This document shows, one piece after another, positions 6,402 to 12,984 of a stretch of DNA of 21,597 bases. The position numbers and the translations under genes are program-made. The notes below the pieces were generated by a model. The model worked only from the letters and a program-made list of their open reading frames with translations, was not told the DNA's origin and did no database searches. Numbering within the stretch: position 1 is the first letter of the stretch; every line of letters starts with the position of its first letter. Location of the stretch: contig JACQBO010000024.1 of NCBI GenBank assembly GCA_016194465.1, positions 1 through 21,597 of the forward strand, in the 5' to 3' direction. Source of the stretch: Candidatus Kerfeldbacteria bacterium (GTDB taxonomy: Bacteria; Patescibacteriota; Patescibacteriia; SBBC01; CAIJZX01).

Positions 6402-6671
6402 ATGCCACTCTCGAAAGAAGACAAGGATAAGATTATTAAGAAGTATAAGACCCACGAGTCGGACACGGGTTCCGCCGAAGTTCAGATTGCTTTGCTCACC
6501 AATGAAATCGAGCAATTGACCGAGCACCTCAAGACGCATAAGAAAGATTTTTCTTCGCGCCGCGGCCTGCTGAAGAAAGTCGGACAGCGCCACCGCCTGC
6601 TCCGCTATCTGCAAAAGGAAAACGAACAAGGATTCCAAGAGCTCGTCAAGAAGCTCAAGCTCAAAGTCTAA
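6402..6671 (+). CDS. rpsO: 30S ribosomal protein S15
   Basis: An 89-residue protein, exactly the usual length of S15. S15 binds the 16S rRNA three-way junction early in 30S assembly. Conserved segments are visible: DTGSAEVQIALLT (residues about 21-33), the EHLKTHKKDFSSRRGLLKKVGQR region (about 40-65) and LLRYLQ (about 67-72). ATG 6402 follows AGGAAAGGA (6387-6395), so unlike several neighbours it has a normal leader and ribosome binding site. It is the first gene of a unit that continues with an NYN nuclease gene 1 nt downstream. rpsO and pnp are neighbours in many bacteria; here two other genes lie between them. Confidence 0.98.
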   Translation: MPLSKEDKDKIIKKYKTHESDTGSAEVQIALLTNEIEQLTEHLKTHKKDFSSRRGLLKKVGQRHRLLRYLQKENEQGFQELVKKLKLKV

Positions 6672-6672
6672 G

Positions 6673-7275
6673 ATGAAACAGAAAGATCAACGTGTCGGAG
6701 TCTTCGTCGATGTGGCCAACATGTACTACTCGGCCAAGAATATCCACGGCACCCGAGTCAACTTTGGTAAGATACTGGAAGAAGCGGTCGGTGACCGTCA
6801 GCTGATCCGGGCCTTGGCGTACGTGATCAAAGCCGACTCGCCGGACGAACAGAAATTTTTTGAAGCCCTAGACAACCAGGGCTTCGAAGTCAAAATGAAA
6901 GACCTCCAAGTTTTTACCGGCGGCGCCAAGAAAGGCGACTGGGACGTTGGCATTACCGTCGATGCGATTAAGATGGCAGATCGTTTGGATACGCTGGTGC
7001 TGGTGGCCGGTGATGGCGACTACATTCCGCTTGTGCGGTTTTTGCAGGAAGCAAAGGGTTGCCGGGTAGAAGTAATCGCCTTTCAGGAATCGACGTCAAT
7101 GAAACTGCGGGAAGTGGCCGACGAATTTCTTGATCTCTCGAGCGACAAAAAGAAGTTCCTCCTGCCGATGCGGCCCAGCTTTCGCCCAAGCATCCCCCGG
7201 CCCCGGATTTTCCCCTCGCGGCAGAATCGACAGGATGATCACCAGACGAACAAGCCCTCAGAATCGACCTCATGA
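6673..7275 (+). CDS. NYN-domain (LabA/DUF88-like) predicted ribonuclease
   Basis: A 200-residue protein of the NYN/PIN-like fold, which in characterised members is a metal-dependent RNase. The acidic active-site motifs are present: FVDVANM with Asp13, KKGDWDVGITVDAIKMA (about 92-108) and VLVAGDGDYIPLV (about 112-124). The last 40 residues are Arg/Pro-rich and basic, probably disordered and RNA-binding. ATG 6673 is 1 nt after the rpsO stop, and its own stop overlaps the next start (ATGA at 7272-7275), so it is translationally coupled on both sides. Its place between rpsO and pnp suggests a role in RNA turnover or ribosome-linked RNA processing; that is inference. Confidence 0.88.
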   Translation: MKQKDQRVGVFVDVANMYYSAKNIHGTRVNFGKILEEAVGDRQLIRALAYVIKADSPDEQKFFEALDNQGFEVKMKDLQVFTGGAKKGDWDVGITVDAIKMADRLDTLVLVAGDGDYIPLVRFLQEAKGCRVEVIAFQESTSMKLREVADEFLDLSSDKKKFLLPMRPSFRPSIPRPRIFPSRQNRQDDHQTNKPSESTS

Positions 7276-7979
7276 GTACGACTGACACTGGATTCGAATC
7301 CCCGCGTCTGGCTCCGGCTACGCCCGACCAGGCCCGGCTTGAGGTCTATCAGGCCGATCAAGCGGCCCGTCTCGCCTATGCCGAACGTGGTTCATATGGC
7401 GAAGTACTCAGCCGGATGTTTGCCGAAGCCGAGAACACACCCGAGGCGTATAGCTGGACAAGCAATGACTCGGCCTTTGGTCACGAGGTATTTTCCCGGG
7501 ACGCCGAAGCGTTTCAAGAAGTTCTGACTCGCTTGTATGCCCGGCTGAAAGAAAGCGACGCGGTCGACCACTTGCGTCACCATCAGCCAGAGTCGGCCCA
7601 CGACATTGAAGCCGCCTACCGGGCCTATGACCAGGCGCTTGACCAAGCCATGAAAAAAAGTACCTTGAGTAGCAAACAAGAAGCCCGATTGAAATTCGCC
7701 GCCCATTCCGAACTTGATTGGAGCCTACGCGAGCTCGTGGCCGATCACCTCTTGGCCGATGAAGACGCGGAACTCCGTCATCAACCAAAGGATTTTCTGC
7801 TCATGCTCAATCCGAAAATCCGTAAAGTCGATTATATGGAAAGCGGTGAGATCTTGGCGGTGCTTCGCCGTTCGAGTAGTCTCGCCAGCAAAGACCGACT
7901 CAAAGCCGACCTGAAAGTCCTGAAGTCCAATGATCGCGCGGCAGCCAAAGAAGCCTTGAACTCATTCGATCAAGAATAA
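7272..7979 (+). CDS. Helix-rich protein of unknown function
   Basis: The 235-residue product is not recognised. It is soluble, acidic and strongly Ala/Glu/Leu-rich with long predicted helices, no Cys, no signal peptide and no membrane segment. A Lys/Asp-rich helical C-terminus (residues about 195-235) resembles a helix hairpin. It overlaps the NYN gene by 4 nt (ATGA), so it is almost certainly made from the same transcript and may be a partner of that nuclease. A GAATAA/TTATTC palindrome spans its stop codon (7974-7986), with no clear terminator. Confidence 0.75.
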   Translation: MSTTDTGFESPRLAPATPDQARLEVYQADQAARLAYAERGSYGEVLSRMFAEAENTPEAYSWTSNDSAFGHEVFSRDAEAFQEVLTRLYARLKESDAVDHLRHHQPESAHDIEAAYRAYDQALDQAMKKSTLSSKQEARLKFAAHSELDWSLRELVADHLLADEDAELRHQPKDFLLMLNPKIRKVDYMESGEILAVLRRSSSLASKDRLKADLKVLKSNDRAAAKEALNSFDQE

Positions 7980-8009
7980 TTTATTCAAGAGACATTATTA
8001 TGTAACGTA

Positions 8010-8083
8010 GTGGCCAGCAGACACGCAGAATCCTTCTCCACTTGCATGACGGCAGTGAAAAAGGTCTGAAGTCTGGTGGTCAC
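8010..8083 (+). promoter_or_regulatory. Long stem in the pnp leader
   Basis: GTGGCCAGCAGAC (8010-8022) can pair with GTCTGGTGGTCAC (8071-8083): 11 Watson-Crick pairs, one G-U and one mismatch. Inside is a smaller hairpin, CACTTGC (8039-8045) with GCAGTG (8052-8057). It ends 14 nt before the pnp ATG. In Escherichia coli a long pnp leader stem is cut by RNase III and then used by PNPase to repress itself; the same logic is possible here but unproven. Confidence 0.5.
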
Positions 8084-8097
8084 GGAAAGTGAAGTAT

Positions 8098-10365
8098 ATG
8101 AAACCACAGACATTCTCCACCGAGATCGGTGGACGAGAACTCATTATTAGCACCGGCAAGCTCGCCGGCCAGGCCAACGGCGCGGTCACCGTCCGATACG
8201 GCGACACGGTTATTTTGGCCACAGCGACCATGAGCCGGATCCAGCGCGAAGGCATCGACTTCTTCCCGCTGCTCGTTGATTACGAGGAACGGCTCTATGC
8301 CGCCGGAAAAATTAAGTCATCCCGCTTTATGAAGCGGGAAGGCCGGGCCAGCGATGACGCGATTTTAACCGCCCGCATGGTTGACCGCTCGATCCGCCCG
8401 TTGTTCGACCACAAGGTGCGCAACGATGTGCAGGTAGTTATCACTGTTTTGTCCTGGGACCAGGAAAACGACTCGGACATTCTCGCCCTGATCGGCGCCT
8501 CAGCCGCGCTGTCCATGTCTAATATTCCTTGGGACGGTCCGATTGCCGCGGTACGCGTCGGCCGGATCAATGGCGAATGGGTCTTGAACCCAACCTACGA
8601 AGCGCGGGGAAAAAGCGAACTCGACCTCGTGCTCTCCGCCAAGCACGACCAGCAAGTCATGATTGAAGCCAGCGGCAGTGAAGTTCAAGAAGACGTGATG
8701 CTCGAAGCCTTGAACTTCGCCCAGAAGCATGTCCAAAAAGTTATCAAACTAGTCGAAGACGTCCAGAAAGCAGTCGGCAAAGACAAGATCAAGCCCGACA
8801 TCAATGTCCTAACAGACGAAGAAAAAGCGGCCCATGAAAAACTGCGGGCCAAAGTCCTGGCTTTTTCCGCAGGCAAACTCGGCGCGATCTGGAAGATTAA
8901 AGACAAGAAGCTTCGTGAAGAGGCGGTGACCGATCTGACAGCGAAGCTTGACGAAGTACTGAAAGCCGACAATGACGTGACCAAAGAACAGCGCCTTGAT
9001 GGCAAACACTTGATCGAGGAATATCTTGATGAAGAAGCCCGTCGCATGGTGCTGGAAGACGGCCTGCGGGTTGACGGCCGAAAGATTGATGAGGTTCGTC
9101 CCTTATCCTCGGAAGTAGCATTGGTGCCACGAACCCATGGCTCTGGTTTGTTCCAGCGCGGAGAAACCCAGGTTATGTCCTTGGTGACGCTCGGCAGCCC
9201 CGGCGATGAACAAACGCTCGATGGCATGGAGCTGACCGGCAAGAAGCGGTACATGCACCACTACAATTTCCCTGGCTATTCGGTGGGCGAAGTGCAACCG
9301 CTGCGCGGGGCCGGTCGCCGGGAAATCGGCCATGGGGCGCTCGCCGAAAAAGCAATCCTGCCTGTCCTGCCGAATAAAGAAGATTTCCCCTACACCATCC
9401 GCGTCGTGTCCGAAGTCTTGTCATCAAACGGCTCGACGTCGCAGGCCTCGACCTGTGGTTCGACCCTGGCCCTGATGGACGCCGGTGTGCCGATTAAAGC
9501 ACCAGTCGCGGGTATCGCCATGGGCTTGATCACCGATCCGAAGACTGGAAAGTATAAAGTCCTCACCGATATTCAAGGCATTGAAGATCACGCCGGTGAC
9601 ATGGACTACAAAGTCGCCGGGACAGCGCAAGGCATTACCGCTATCCAAATGGACATCAAACTCGGTGGCATTCCGATCAGTGTGTCCGAAGAAGCGCTGG
9701 CCGGGGCGAAGAAAGCCCGATTGCAGATTCTCGAAGTGATGGCCAAAGCCATTGCCGAACCGCGGAAAGAACTGTCCCCATACGCGCCGCGGATTATCAC
9801 GGTCAAGATCGATCCGGAGAAGATCCGCCAGGTGATCGGTAAAGGCGGCGAGACGATCAATAAGATTATTGACGAGTGCGGCGGGATCGACGTGATCAAA
9901 ATTGACATCGAACAGGACGGCATGGTCTACCTGACCTCGACTAACGCCGCCATGGCCGATAAAGCGAAGAACTGGATTGAAAATATTGTCAAAGACTTGA
10001 AAGTCGGCGAAGTATACGACGGCGTCGTGACCGATATCATCAAAGACCGGATGCGCGGCAATGAAATCGGCGCGATTGTCGAAGTTTTGCCGGGCAAAGA
10101 CGGCATGGTTCACGTCTCCAACATCTCCATGCAACACGTGGTCAATGTATCGGATGTGCTGCACATCGGCGACAAGGTCAAAGTGAAAGTGATGGAAGTC
10201 GATATTGAGCGAGGAAAAGTTTCCCTATCAATGAAAGCACTTGACCCAGCCTACACCGGCGAGCCGGAACGCCCGCGACGTGATTATGGCCGCGGCCATG
10301 GTCCGAGTGGTTTTCGTGATCGCGGTCCGCGACGCGACGACCGCGGCGGCGGGACTCGGTTCTAA
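8098..10365 (+). CDS. pnp: Polyribonucleotide nucleotidyltransferase (PNPase)
   Basis: A full-length PNPase of about 755 residues (family usual 700-750). It degrades RNA 3' to 5' by phosphorolysis and can add tails. Domains in order: first RNase PH-like domain (residues about 1-140, with FFPLLVDYEERLYAAGKI), helical linker, second RNase PH-like domain (about 300-540, with FQRGETQ and a SNGSTSQAS active-site segment), a KH domain with the VIGKGGETI loop (about 570-600), an S1 domain (about 635-705), and an Arg/Gly-rich tail. ATG 8098 is chosen; a GTG at 8089 is also in frame. It lies downstream of rpsO and the NYN gene with a structured leader between. The 3' end is followed at once by a cluster of GC-rich palindromes. 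Confidence 0.98.
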   Translation: MKPQTFSTEIGGRELIISTGKLAGQANGAVTVRYGDTVILATATMSRIQREGIDFFPLLVDYEERLYAAGKIKSSRFMKREGRASDDAILTARMVDRSIRPLFDHKVRNDVQVVITVLSWDQENDSDILALIGASAALSMSNIPWDGPIAAVRVGRINGEWVLNPTYEARGKSELDLVLSAKHDQQVMIEASGSEVQEDVMLEALNFAQKHVQKVIKLVEDVQKAVGKDKIKPDINVLTDEEKAAHEKLRAKVLAFSAGKLGAIWKIKDKKLREEAVTDLTAKLDEVLKADNDVTKEQRLDGKHLIEEYLDEEARRMVLEDGLRVDGRKIDEVRPLSSEVALVPRTHGSGLFQRGETQVMSLVTLGSPGDEQTLDGMELTGKKRYMHHYNFPGYSVGEVQPLRGAGRREIGHGALAEKAILPVLPNKEDFPYTIRVVSEVLSSNGSTSQASTCGSTLALMDAGVPIKAPVAGIAMGLITDPKTGKYKVLTDIQGIEDHAGDMDYKVAGTAQGITAIQMDIKLGGIPISVSEEALAGAKKARLQILEVMAKAIAEPRKELSPYAPRIITVKIDPEKIRQVIGKGGETINKIIDECGGIDVIKIDIEQDGMVYLTSTNAAMADKAKNWIENIVKDLKVGEVYDGVVTDIIKDRMRGNEIGAIVEVLPGKDGMVHVSNISMQHVVNVSDVLHIGDKVKVKVMEVDIERGKVSLSMKALDPAYTGEPERPRRDYGRGHGPSGFRDRGPRRDDRGGGTRF

Positions 10366-10368
10366 ACT

Positions 10369-10494
10369 CCCACCACCCCGAAGTCCCTCCTTCCCCGCGC
10401 AAACGGGGATCAGGAGGGTACAAAAAACCCTTCGCTTGGAGGGATTTTTGTACCAGGTCCCTCCCCTTGGCTAAGGGGAGGTGAGGAGGGGTTG
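10369..10494. repeat. Cluster of three palindromes, 5' flank of the DUF559 gene
   Basis: Three hairpins are packed together: 10385-10418 (CCCTCC..CCCC with GGGG..AGGAGGG), 10417-10454 (15-nt arms starting GGTACAAAAA, one mismatch) and 10460-10481 (CCTCCCCTT/AAGGGGAGG, perfect). The left edge (CTCCCACCACCCC, 10368-10380) matches the left edge of the repeat inside tsaC. The right edge GAGGAGGGGTT (10483-10493) is the reverse complement of AACCCCTCCTC found in the leuS and tsaC copies. Some of these hairpins may also terminate pnp transcription. Confidence 0.75.
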
Positions 10495-10521
10495 ACTCCA
10501 AGGTCGATTTCGGAGTATCGT
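10492..10521 (+). promoter_or_regulatory. Possible promoter of the DUF559 gene
   Basis: -35 TTGACT (10492-10497), 18-nt spacer, -10 TATCGT (10516-10521), 21 nt before ATG 10543. The -35 overlaps the right edge of the palindromic cluster, so the repeat may supply part of the promoter. Confidence 0.4.
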
Positions 10522-10542
10522 AGAAACAGGTGGCACAAATCT

Positions 10543-10905
10543 ATGCCGCCGATTTCAAATTGGAAGATTCTAAAAGTAAGACGCCAAGACCTGCGTCGGA
10601 ATTCCACCCCGGCCGAGCGTCGACTATGGATGCATCTGCGCCGACGTCAGATGCTCGGTTACAAGTTTCGGCGTCAACATAGTCTTGGTAGATATATTGT
10701 AGATTTGTATTGTCCCTCGCGTCGACTGGTGATCGAGGTTGATGGCAATTCACATTTCAGCGTTGGAGGTCAGGCATCCGACCGACAACGCGATGCCTGG
10801 TTTATGACCCGGGGAATTCACATCCTGCGATTTCGGAATGATCAAGTTTTAAAAGATACGGCAGGCGTCTTGCGCGCTATCAAGGTTTGGTTTAACCACC
10901 CCTAA
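10543..10905 (+). CDS. DUF559 family endonuclease-like protein (Vsr/PD-(D/E)XK fold)
   Basis: The 120-residue product matches the DUF559 pattern closely: RRNSTPAERRLWMHLR (residues 19-34), GYKFRRQHSLGRYIVDLYCP (39-58), LVIEVDGNSH (62-71) and a C-terminal FRNDQVL. Asp54, Glu65 and Asp67 sit where the nuclease active site of this Vsr-related fold is expected. No member's role in mobility is established to my knowledge. ATG 10543 is preferred; an in-frame TTG at 10492 is really the -35 box. Its stop codon and last residues (NHP) are encoded by the downstream palindromic repeat, and the upstream cluster lies within 50 nt. The gene thus looks like the payload between two related repeats. Confidence 0.88.
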   Translation: MPPISNWKILKVRRQDLRRNSTPAERRLWMHLRRRQMLGYKFRRQHSLGRYIVDLYCPSRRLVIEVDGNSHFSVGGQASDRQRDAWFMTRGIHILRFRNDQVLKDTAGVLRAIKVWFNHP

Positions 10906-10928
10906 CCCCTCCTTGACACAAGGAGGGA
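10894..10928. repeat. Palindromic repeat, 3' flank of the DUF559 gene
   Basis: A lead-in ACCACCCCTAAC (10896-10907) is followed by hairpin CCCTCCTTG-ACA-CAAGGAGGG (10907-10927), a perfect 9-bp stem. The lead-in is the same as that of the copy in leuS (ACCACCCCTAACCCCTCCT). It supplies the DUF559 stop codon (10903-10905). Confidence 0.75.
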
Positions 10929-10944
10929 GCGTAAAAATACCCGC

Positions 10945-10973
10945 TTGACTTTTCCACACTTTCAGCTTAAGGT
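10945..10973 (+). promoter_or_regulatory. Promoter of the CDF transporter operon
   Basis: -35 TTGACT (10945-10950), 17-nt spacer, -10 TAAGGT (10968-10973). The leader is about 45 nt and ends in AGGAGG (11013-11018). Confidence 0.6.
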
Positions 10974-11023
10974 AACGCCGCTCATTCACAACTACTTCTC
11001 ACCTAGAACTTCAGGAGGTTCTG

Positions 11024-11659
11024 ATGGATACCCATCATCACGTACCCCTGAAGATGATTCTGGGGTGCATTGGCTTGCAATCAGCTGGGTTCATCGTTGA
11101 ACTCTACGGGTCGCGCACGACCGGCAGCGTCTCGCTCTGGGGTGACGCCTGGCATATGTTGACCGATGATATCCCGCTCGTCCTGTTACTCTTTTCCCGC
11201 GGGCTCATTCAGCGCAGTGTCGTGACCATCGAGAGCCCGACGTACCGTCGCGGCATCGATTTCGGCTTCCTTGTCGTCTGGCTCGGCCTGGTCCTAGCCG
11301 GGGTGATGTCGCTTGTTCGCTCTATCCCTACTCTTGGCATGACAGAACGACACGTGGCATCGCTATCGGCCATCGGCTGGATCGTCCTGGGCGGCCTGAT
11401 CAACTGGGCGACCCACGAACTGATGCGCCCGCACGGTGGCTGCGCTAACCCCTTGCATCGTGGCTTGCATAGCGACATCAATACCGCCAAGGACCACATC
11501 TGGTCTGATGTCATTGCTTCGGGGGTGACTGCCCTATGTCTCGTCTTCAGTTTGGTTACTGGACTGGCTTGGTGGGACACGCTCGGCGGGTTGTTCGTCG
11601 GGGGATTGATGTTTTGGTATGCATACCAGGGAATGCGCCGGAGATTTCGATTGGTATAA
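11024..11659 (+). CDS. Cation diffusion facilitator (CDF) family transporter, short form
   Basis: A 211-residue inner-membrane protein that by family exports divalent metal ions (Zn, Co, Fe or Mn) in exchange for protons. The two metal-site motifs are visible: GDAWHMLTDD with His44 and Asp48, and DHIWSDVIAS with His158 and Asp162. About six membrane segments fit (near residues 9-29, 47-60, 78-98, 112-130, 160-180 and 184-203). The cytoplasmic C-terminal domain found in most CDF proteins (usual total near 300) is absent. The N-terminus starts with a His cluster (HHH, residues 4-6). ATG 11024 follows AGGAGG by 5 nt. A Cys-rich small protein is encoded 27 nt downstream in the same unit. Confidence 0.85.
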   Translation: MDTHHHVPLKMILGCIGLQSAGFIVELYGSRTTGSVSLWGDAWHMLTDDIPLVLLLFSRGLIQRSVVTIESPTYRRGIDFGFLVVWLGLVLAGVMSLVRSIPTLGMTERHVASLSAIGWIVLGGLINWATHELMRPHGGCANPLHRGLHSDINTAKDHIWSDVIASGVTALCLVFSLVTGLAWWDTLGGLFVGGLMFWYAYQGMRRRFRLV

Positions 11660-11686
11660 AACTTCCACCTACGCAGGAGGCGAGTC

Positions 11687-11998
11687 ATGGATATCCCGCC
11701 ACCCAAAATGTCGTCCCGTAAGTTCAACGACTGGCTCAAGGCAGAACGGAAGAAGTGCTACCGCCAAAAAGATGGCAAGACCTACTGCCGGAACTGCGGG
11801 AGCGAAGTGATTTACGTGCGATGCTACGTCTCACTCCATGCGACGGAACTGCAAGATTGTGCCGGCACAGGCGAAGTCGAGCACATCGGTCTTGAGTTCT
11901 GTGAGAAGTGCGAGACAATTCCGACAGACATCGTCCGAAGCTGTACTCATGATTCGATGTTTGGTTCGGTAGGCCATACGTTCTTTGGATCACAGTAA
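11687..11998 (+). CDS. Small Cys-rich, zinc-ribbon-like protein
   Basis: A 103-residue protein with no recognised family. It has CRNCG (residues about 34-38) and CEKCE (about 72-76), with further Cys and His residues (C47, a His near 52, C58 and a C-terminal C-T-H). These can form one or two zinc sites. It has no membrane segment or signal peptide. ATG 11687 follows GGAGG (11676-11680) at 6 nt. It shares a transcript with the CDF transporter and is followed by a terminator at 12011-12038. A link to metal handling is a reasonable guess from context only. Confidence 0.65.
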   Translation: MDIPPPKMSSRKFNDWLKAERKKCYRQKDGKTYCRNCGSEVIYVRCYVSLHATELQDCAGTGEVEHIGLEFCEKCETIPTDIVRSCTHDSMFGSVGHTFFGSQ

Positions 11999-12010
11999 TT
12001 CCAGGAATAT

Positions 12011-12038
12011 AGCGGTTCTCTTTGGAGGCCGCTTTTTT
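12011..12038 (+). terminator. Rho-independent terminator of the CDF operon
   Basis: Hairpin starting AGCGG and ending CCGCT (12011-12032), with G-U pairs in the upper stem, then TTTTTT. It is nearly the same sequence as the terminator at 12851-12879. Confidence 0.75.
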
Positions 12039-12039
12039 C

Positions 12040-12068
12040 TTGACAGTGGCCCCTACTCATGGTAAAGA
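12040..12068 (+). promoter_or_regulatory. Promoter of the 235-residue membrane protein gene
   Basis: -35 TTGACA (12040-12045), 17-nt spacer, -10 TAAAGA (12063-12068). It starts directly after the preceding terminator. The leader contains CTCTC (12106-12110) that could pair with GAGAG overlapping the ribosome binding site (12124-12128). Confidence 0.55.
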
Positions 12069-12134
12069 GAGCGAAGAACATTCACAATTGAAGAACAGCA
12101 CCCGGCTCTCACCCTAGCGAAAGGAGAGTCTAGT

Positions 12135-12842
12135 ATGTTCGAGTCGCAAGGCTTCAAGGTTTTCACGGCAGCTGCGATCGGCGCCTTCATCGGGGCCACG
12201 CTGGCTCTGCAGTGTCACTGGTTCCTGGCGATCGGGATGATCATCGGGGGCATTGTCGGCTACTTGGCTTACCAGCCGGTAGAAGTTGTACGTGCAATTC
12301 CAAGGGCTGCAAGTGTGGCTGGTCTCAGCAGCTGGTCATGGATGAGAAGGAACCATCAGTGCCTAGGAATGGCGGGACTCCAGTTTCTCATTACCTTCAG
12401 CTGGGCGGGGATCACCGGTATGATCCTCTGGGCACTTCATCCACACTTGTCTGCAGACCTAGTTGGACTCTCGTGCGTAGCCGGAATGGTTTACGTGTTG
12501 ATACTCCTCTTGGGGCATGACATCCTGAGATACGAGGATTGGTCATTCACGAGCAGAGCGAAAACTATTTGCCGAAACACCAACCCGGCAACTCTGCTGT
12601 TCTGGCATCTGCCTCGGTTAGTAATTTGGCTGGTTCCTCGTGTGATCAAATTCTTCGGTGCATTTTTTCTGCTCATCCACTCCGACCTACGTCTTCTGTG
12701 CGGCATCGACGCGGCGCTAGGCACGGCAGCGGGATACTTCGCCCACAATGCCTTCGCTGGAGGGGTAATTGGAGGCTTGATCGGCCTGCTCAACTACGAG
12801 CTCATTTCCAAGCGCTGGCTCAAGCTTGTGCCGGCGCGGTAA
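12135..12842 (+). CDS. Multi-pass membrane protein of unknown function
   Basis: The 235-residue product is not recognised. Hydrophobic segments fit about five to six membrane passes (near residues 10-26, 28-46, 76-97, 104-124, 172-188 and 198-220). The first and last segments are Gly/Ala-rich (GAFIGATLAL, FAGGVIGGLIGLL). Similar lone membrane proteins with Gly-rich hairpins are common as hypothetical proteins. ATG 12135 follows AAGGAGAG (12121-12128). It is monocistronic with its own promoter and the terminator at 12851-12879. No catalytic or binding motif was seen, so no function is offered. Confidence 0.65.
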   Translation: MFESQGFKVFTAAAIGAFIGATLALQCHWFLAIGMIIGGIVGYLAYQPVEVVRAIPRAASVAGLSSWSWMRRNHQCLGMAGLQFLITFSWAGITGMILWALHPHLSADLVGLSCVAGMVYVLILLLGHDILRYEDWSFTSRAKTICRNTNPATLLFWHLPRLVIWLVPRVIKFFGAFFLLIHSDLRLLCGIDAALGTAAGYFAHNAFAGGVIGGLIGLLNYELISKRWLKLVPAR

Positions 12843-12850
12843 ACACCATG

Positions 12851-12879
12851 GCGGTTCTCTTCGGAGGCCGCCTTTTTTC
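12851..12879 (+). terminator. Rho-independent terminator of the membrane protein gene
   Basis: Hairpin starting GGCGG and ending CCGCC (12851-12873), followed by TTTTTT. Compared with 12011-12038, the core GCGGTTCTCTT.GGAGGCCGC is the same but for one base. Confidence 0.78.
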
Positions 12880-12897
12880 TTTGGAATGATTTTTATG

Positions 12898-12961
12898 CCC
12901 GCCGCGTTCCGTCGTCGGTGCGGGTTTGAAACCCGCACCTTCCCTTTGGGCGCGGCGGGCG
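12898..12961. repeat. Nested palindromic element upstream of the kinase gene
   Basis: The outer arms GCCCGCCGCG (12898-12907) and CGCGGCGGGC (12952-12961) are perfect. The inner palindrome GGTGCGGGTTT-G-AAACCCGCACC (12918-12940) is also perfect. The whole could extrude as a cruciform or fold as a two-tier RNA hairpin. It ends 9 nt before the kinase extended -10 box. It looks like a MITE-style or REP-style repeat, unrelated in sequence to the DUF559-flanking palindromes. Confidence 0.7.
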
Positions 12962-12969
12962 ACATCTTA

Positions 12970-12978
12970 TGGTACACT
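12970..12978 (+). promoter_or_regulatory. Extended -10 promoter of the kinase gene
   Basis: TGG followed by TACACT (12973-12978), an extended -10 box, with 6 nt to ATG 12985. No good -35 is seen, since the palindromic element occupies that position. It predicts a leaderless mRNA. Confidence 0.5.
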
Positions 12979-12984
12979 GTCATC

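Noticed and set aside
9424..10164. 246-codon open frame antisense to pnp
   Set aside because: It mirrors the well-supported PNPase gene; its His/Asp-rich composition is what the complement of this coding sequence gives. Similar antisense frames over leuS, comM and other genes were dismissed for the same reason.
10492..10542. Upstream in-frame TTG start for the DUF559 gene
   Set aside because: The TTG is part of a TTGACT -35 box followed 18 nt later by a -10, and the DUF559 domain fits a start at ATG 10543.
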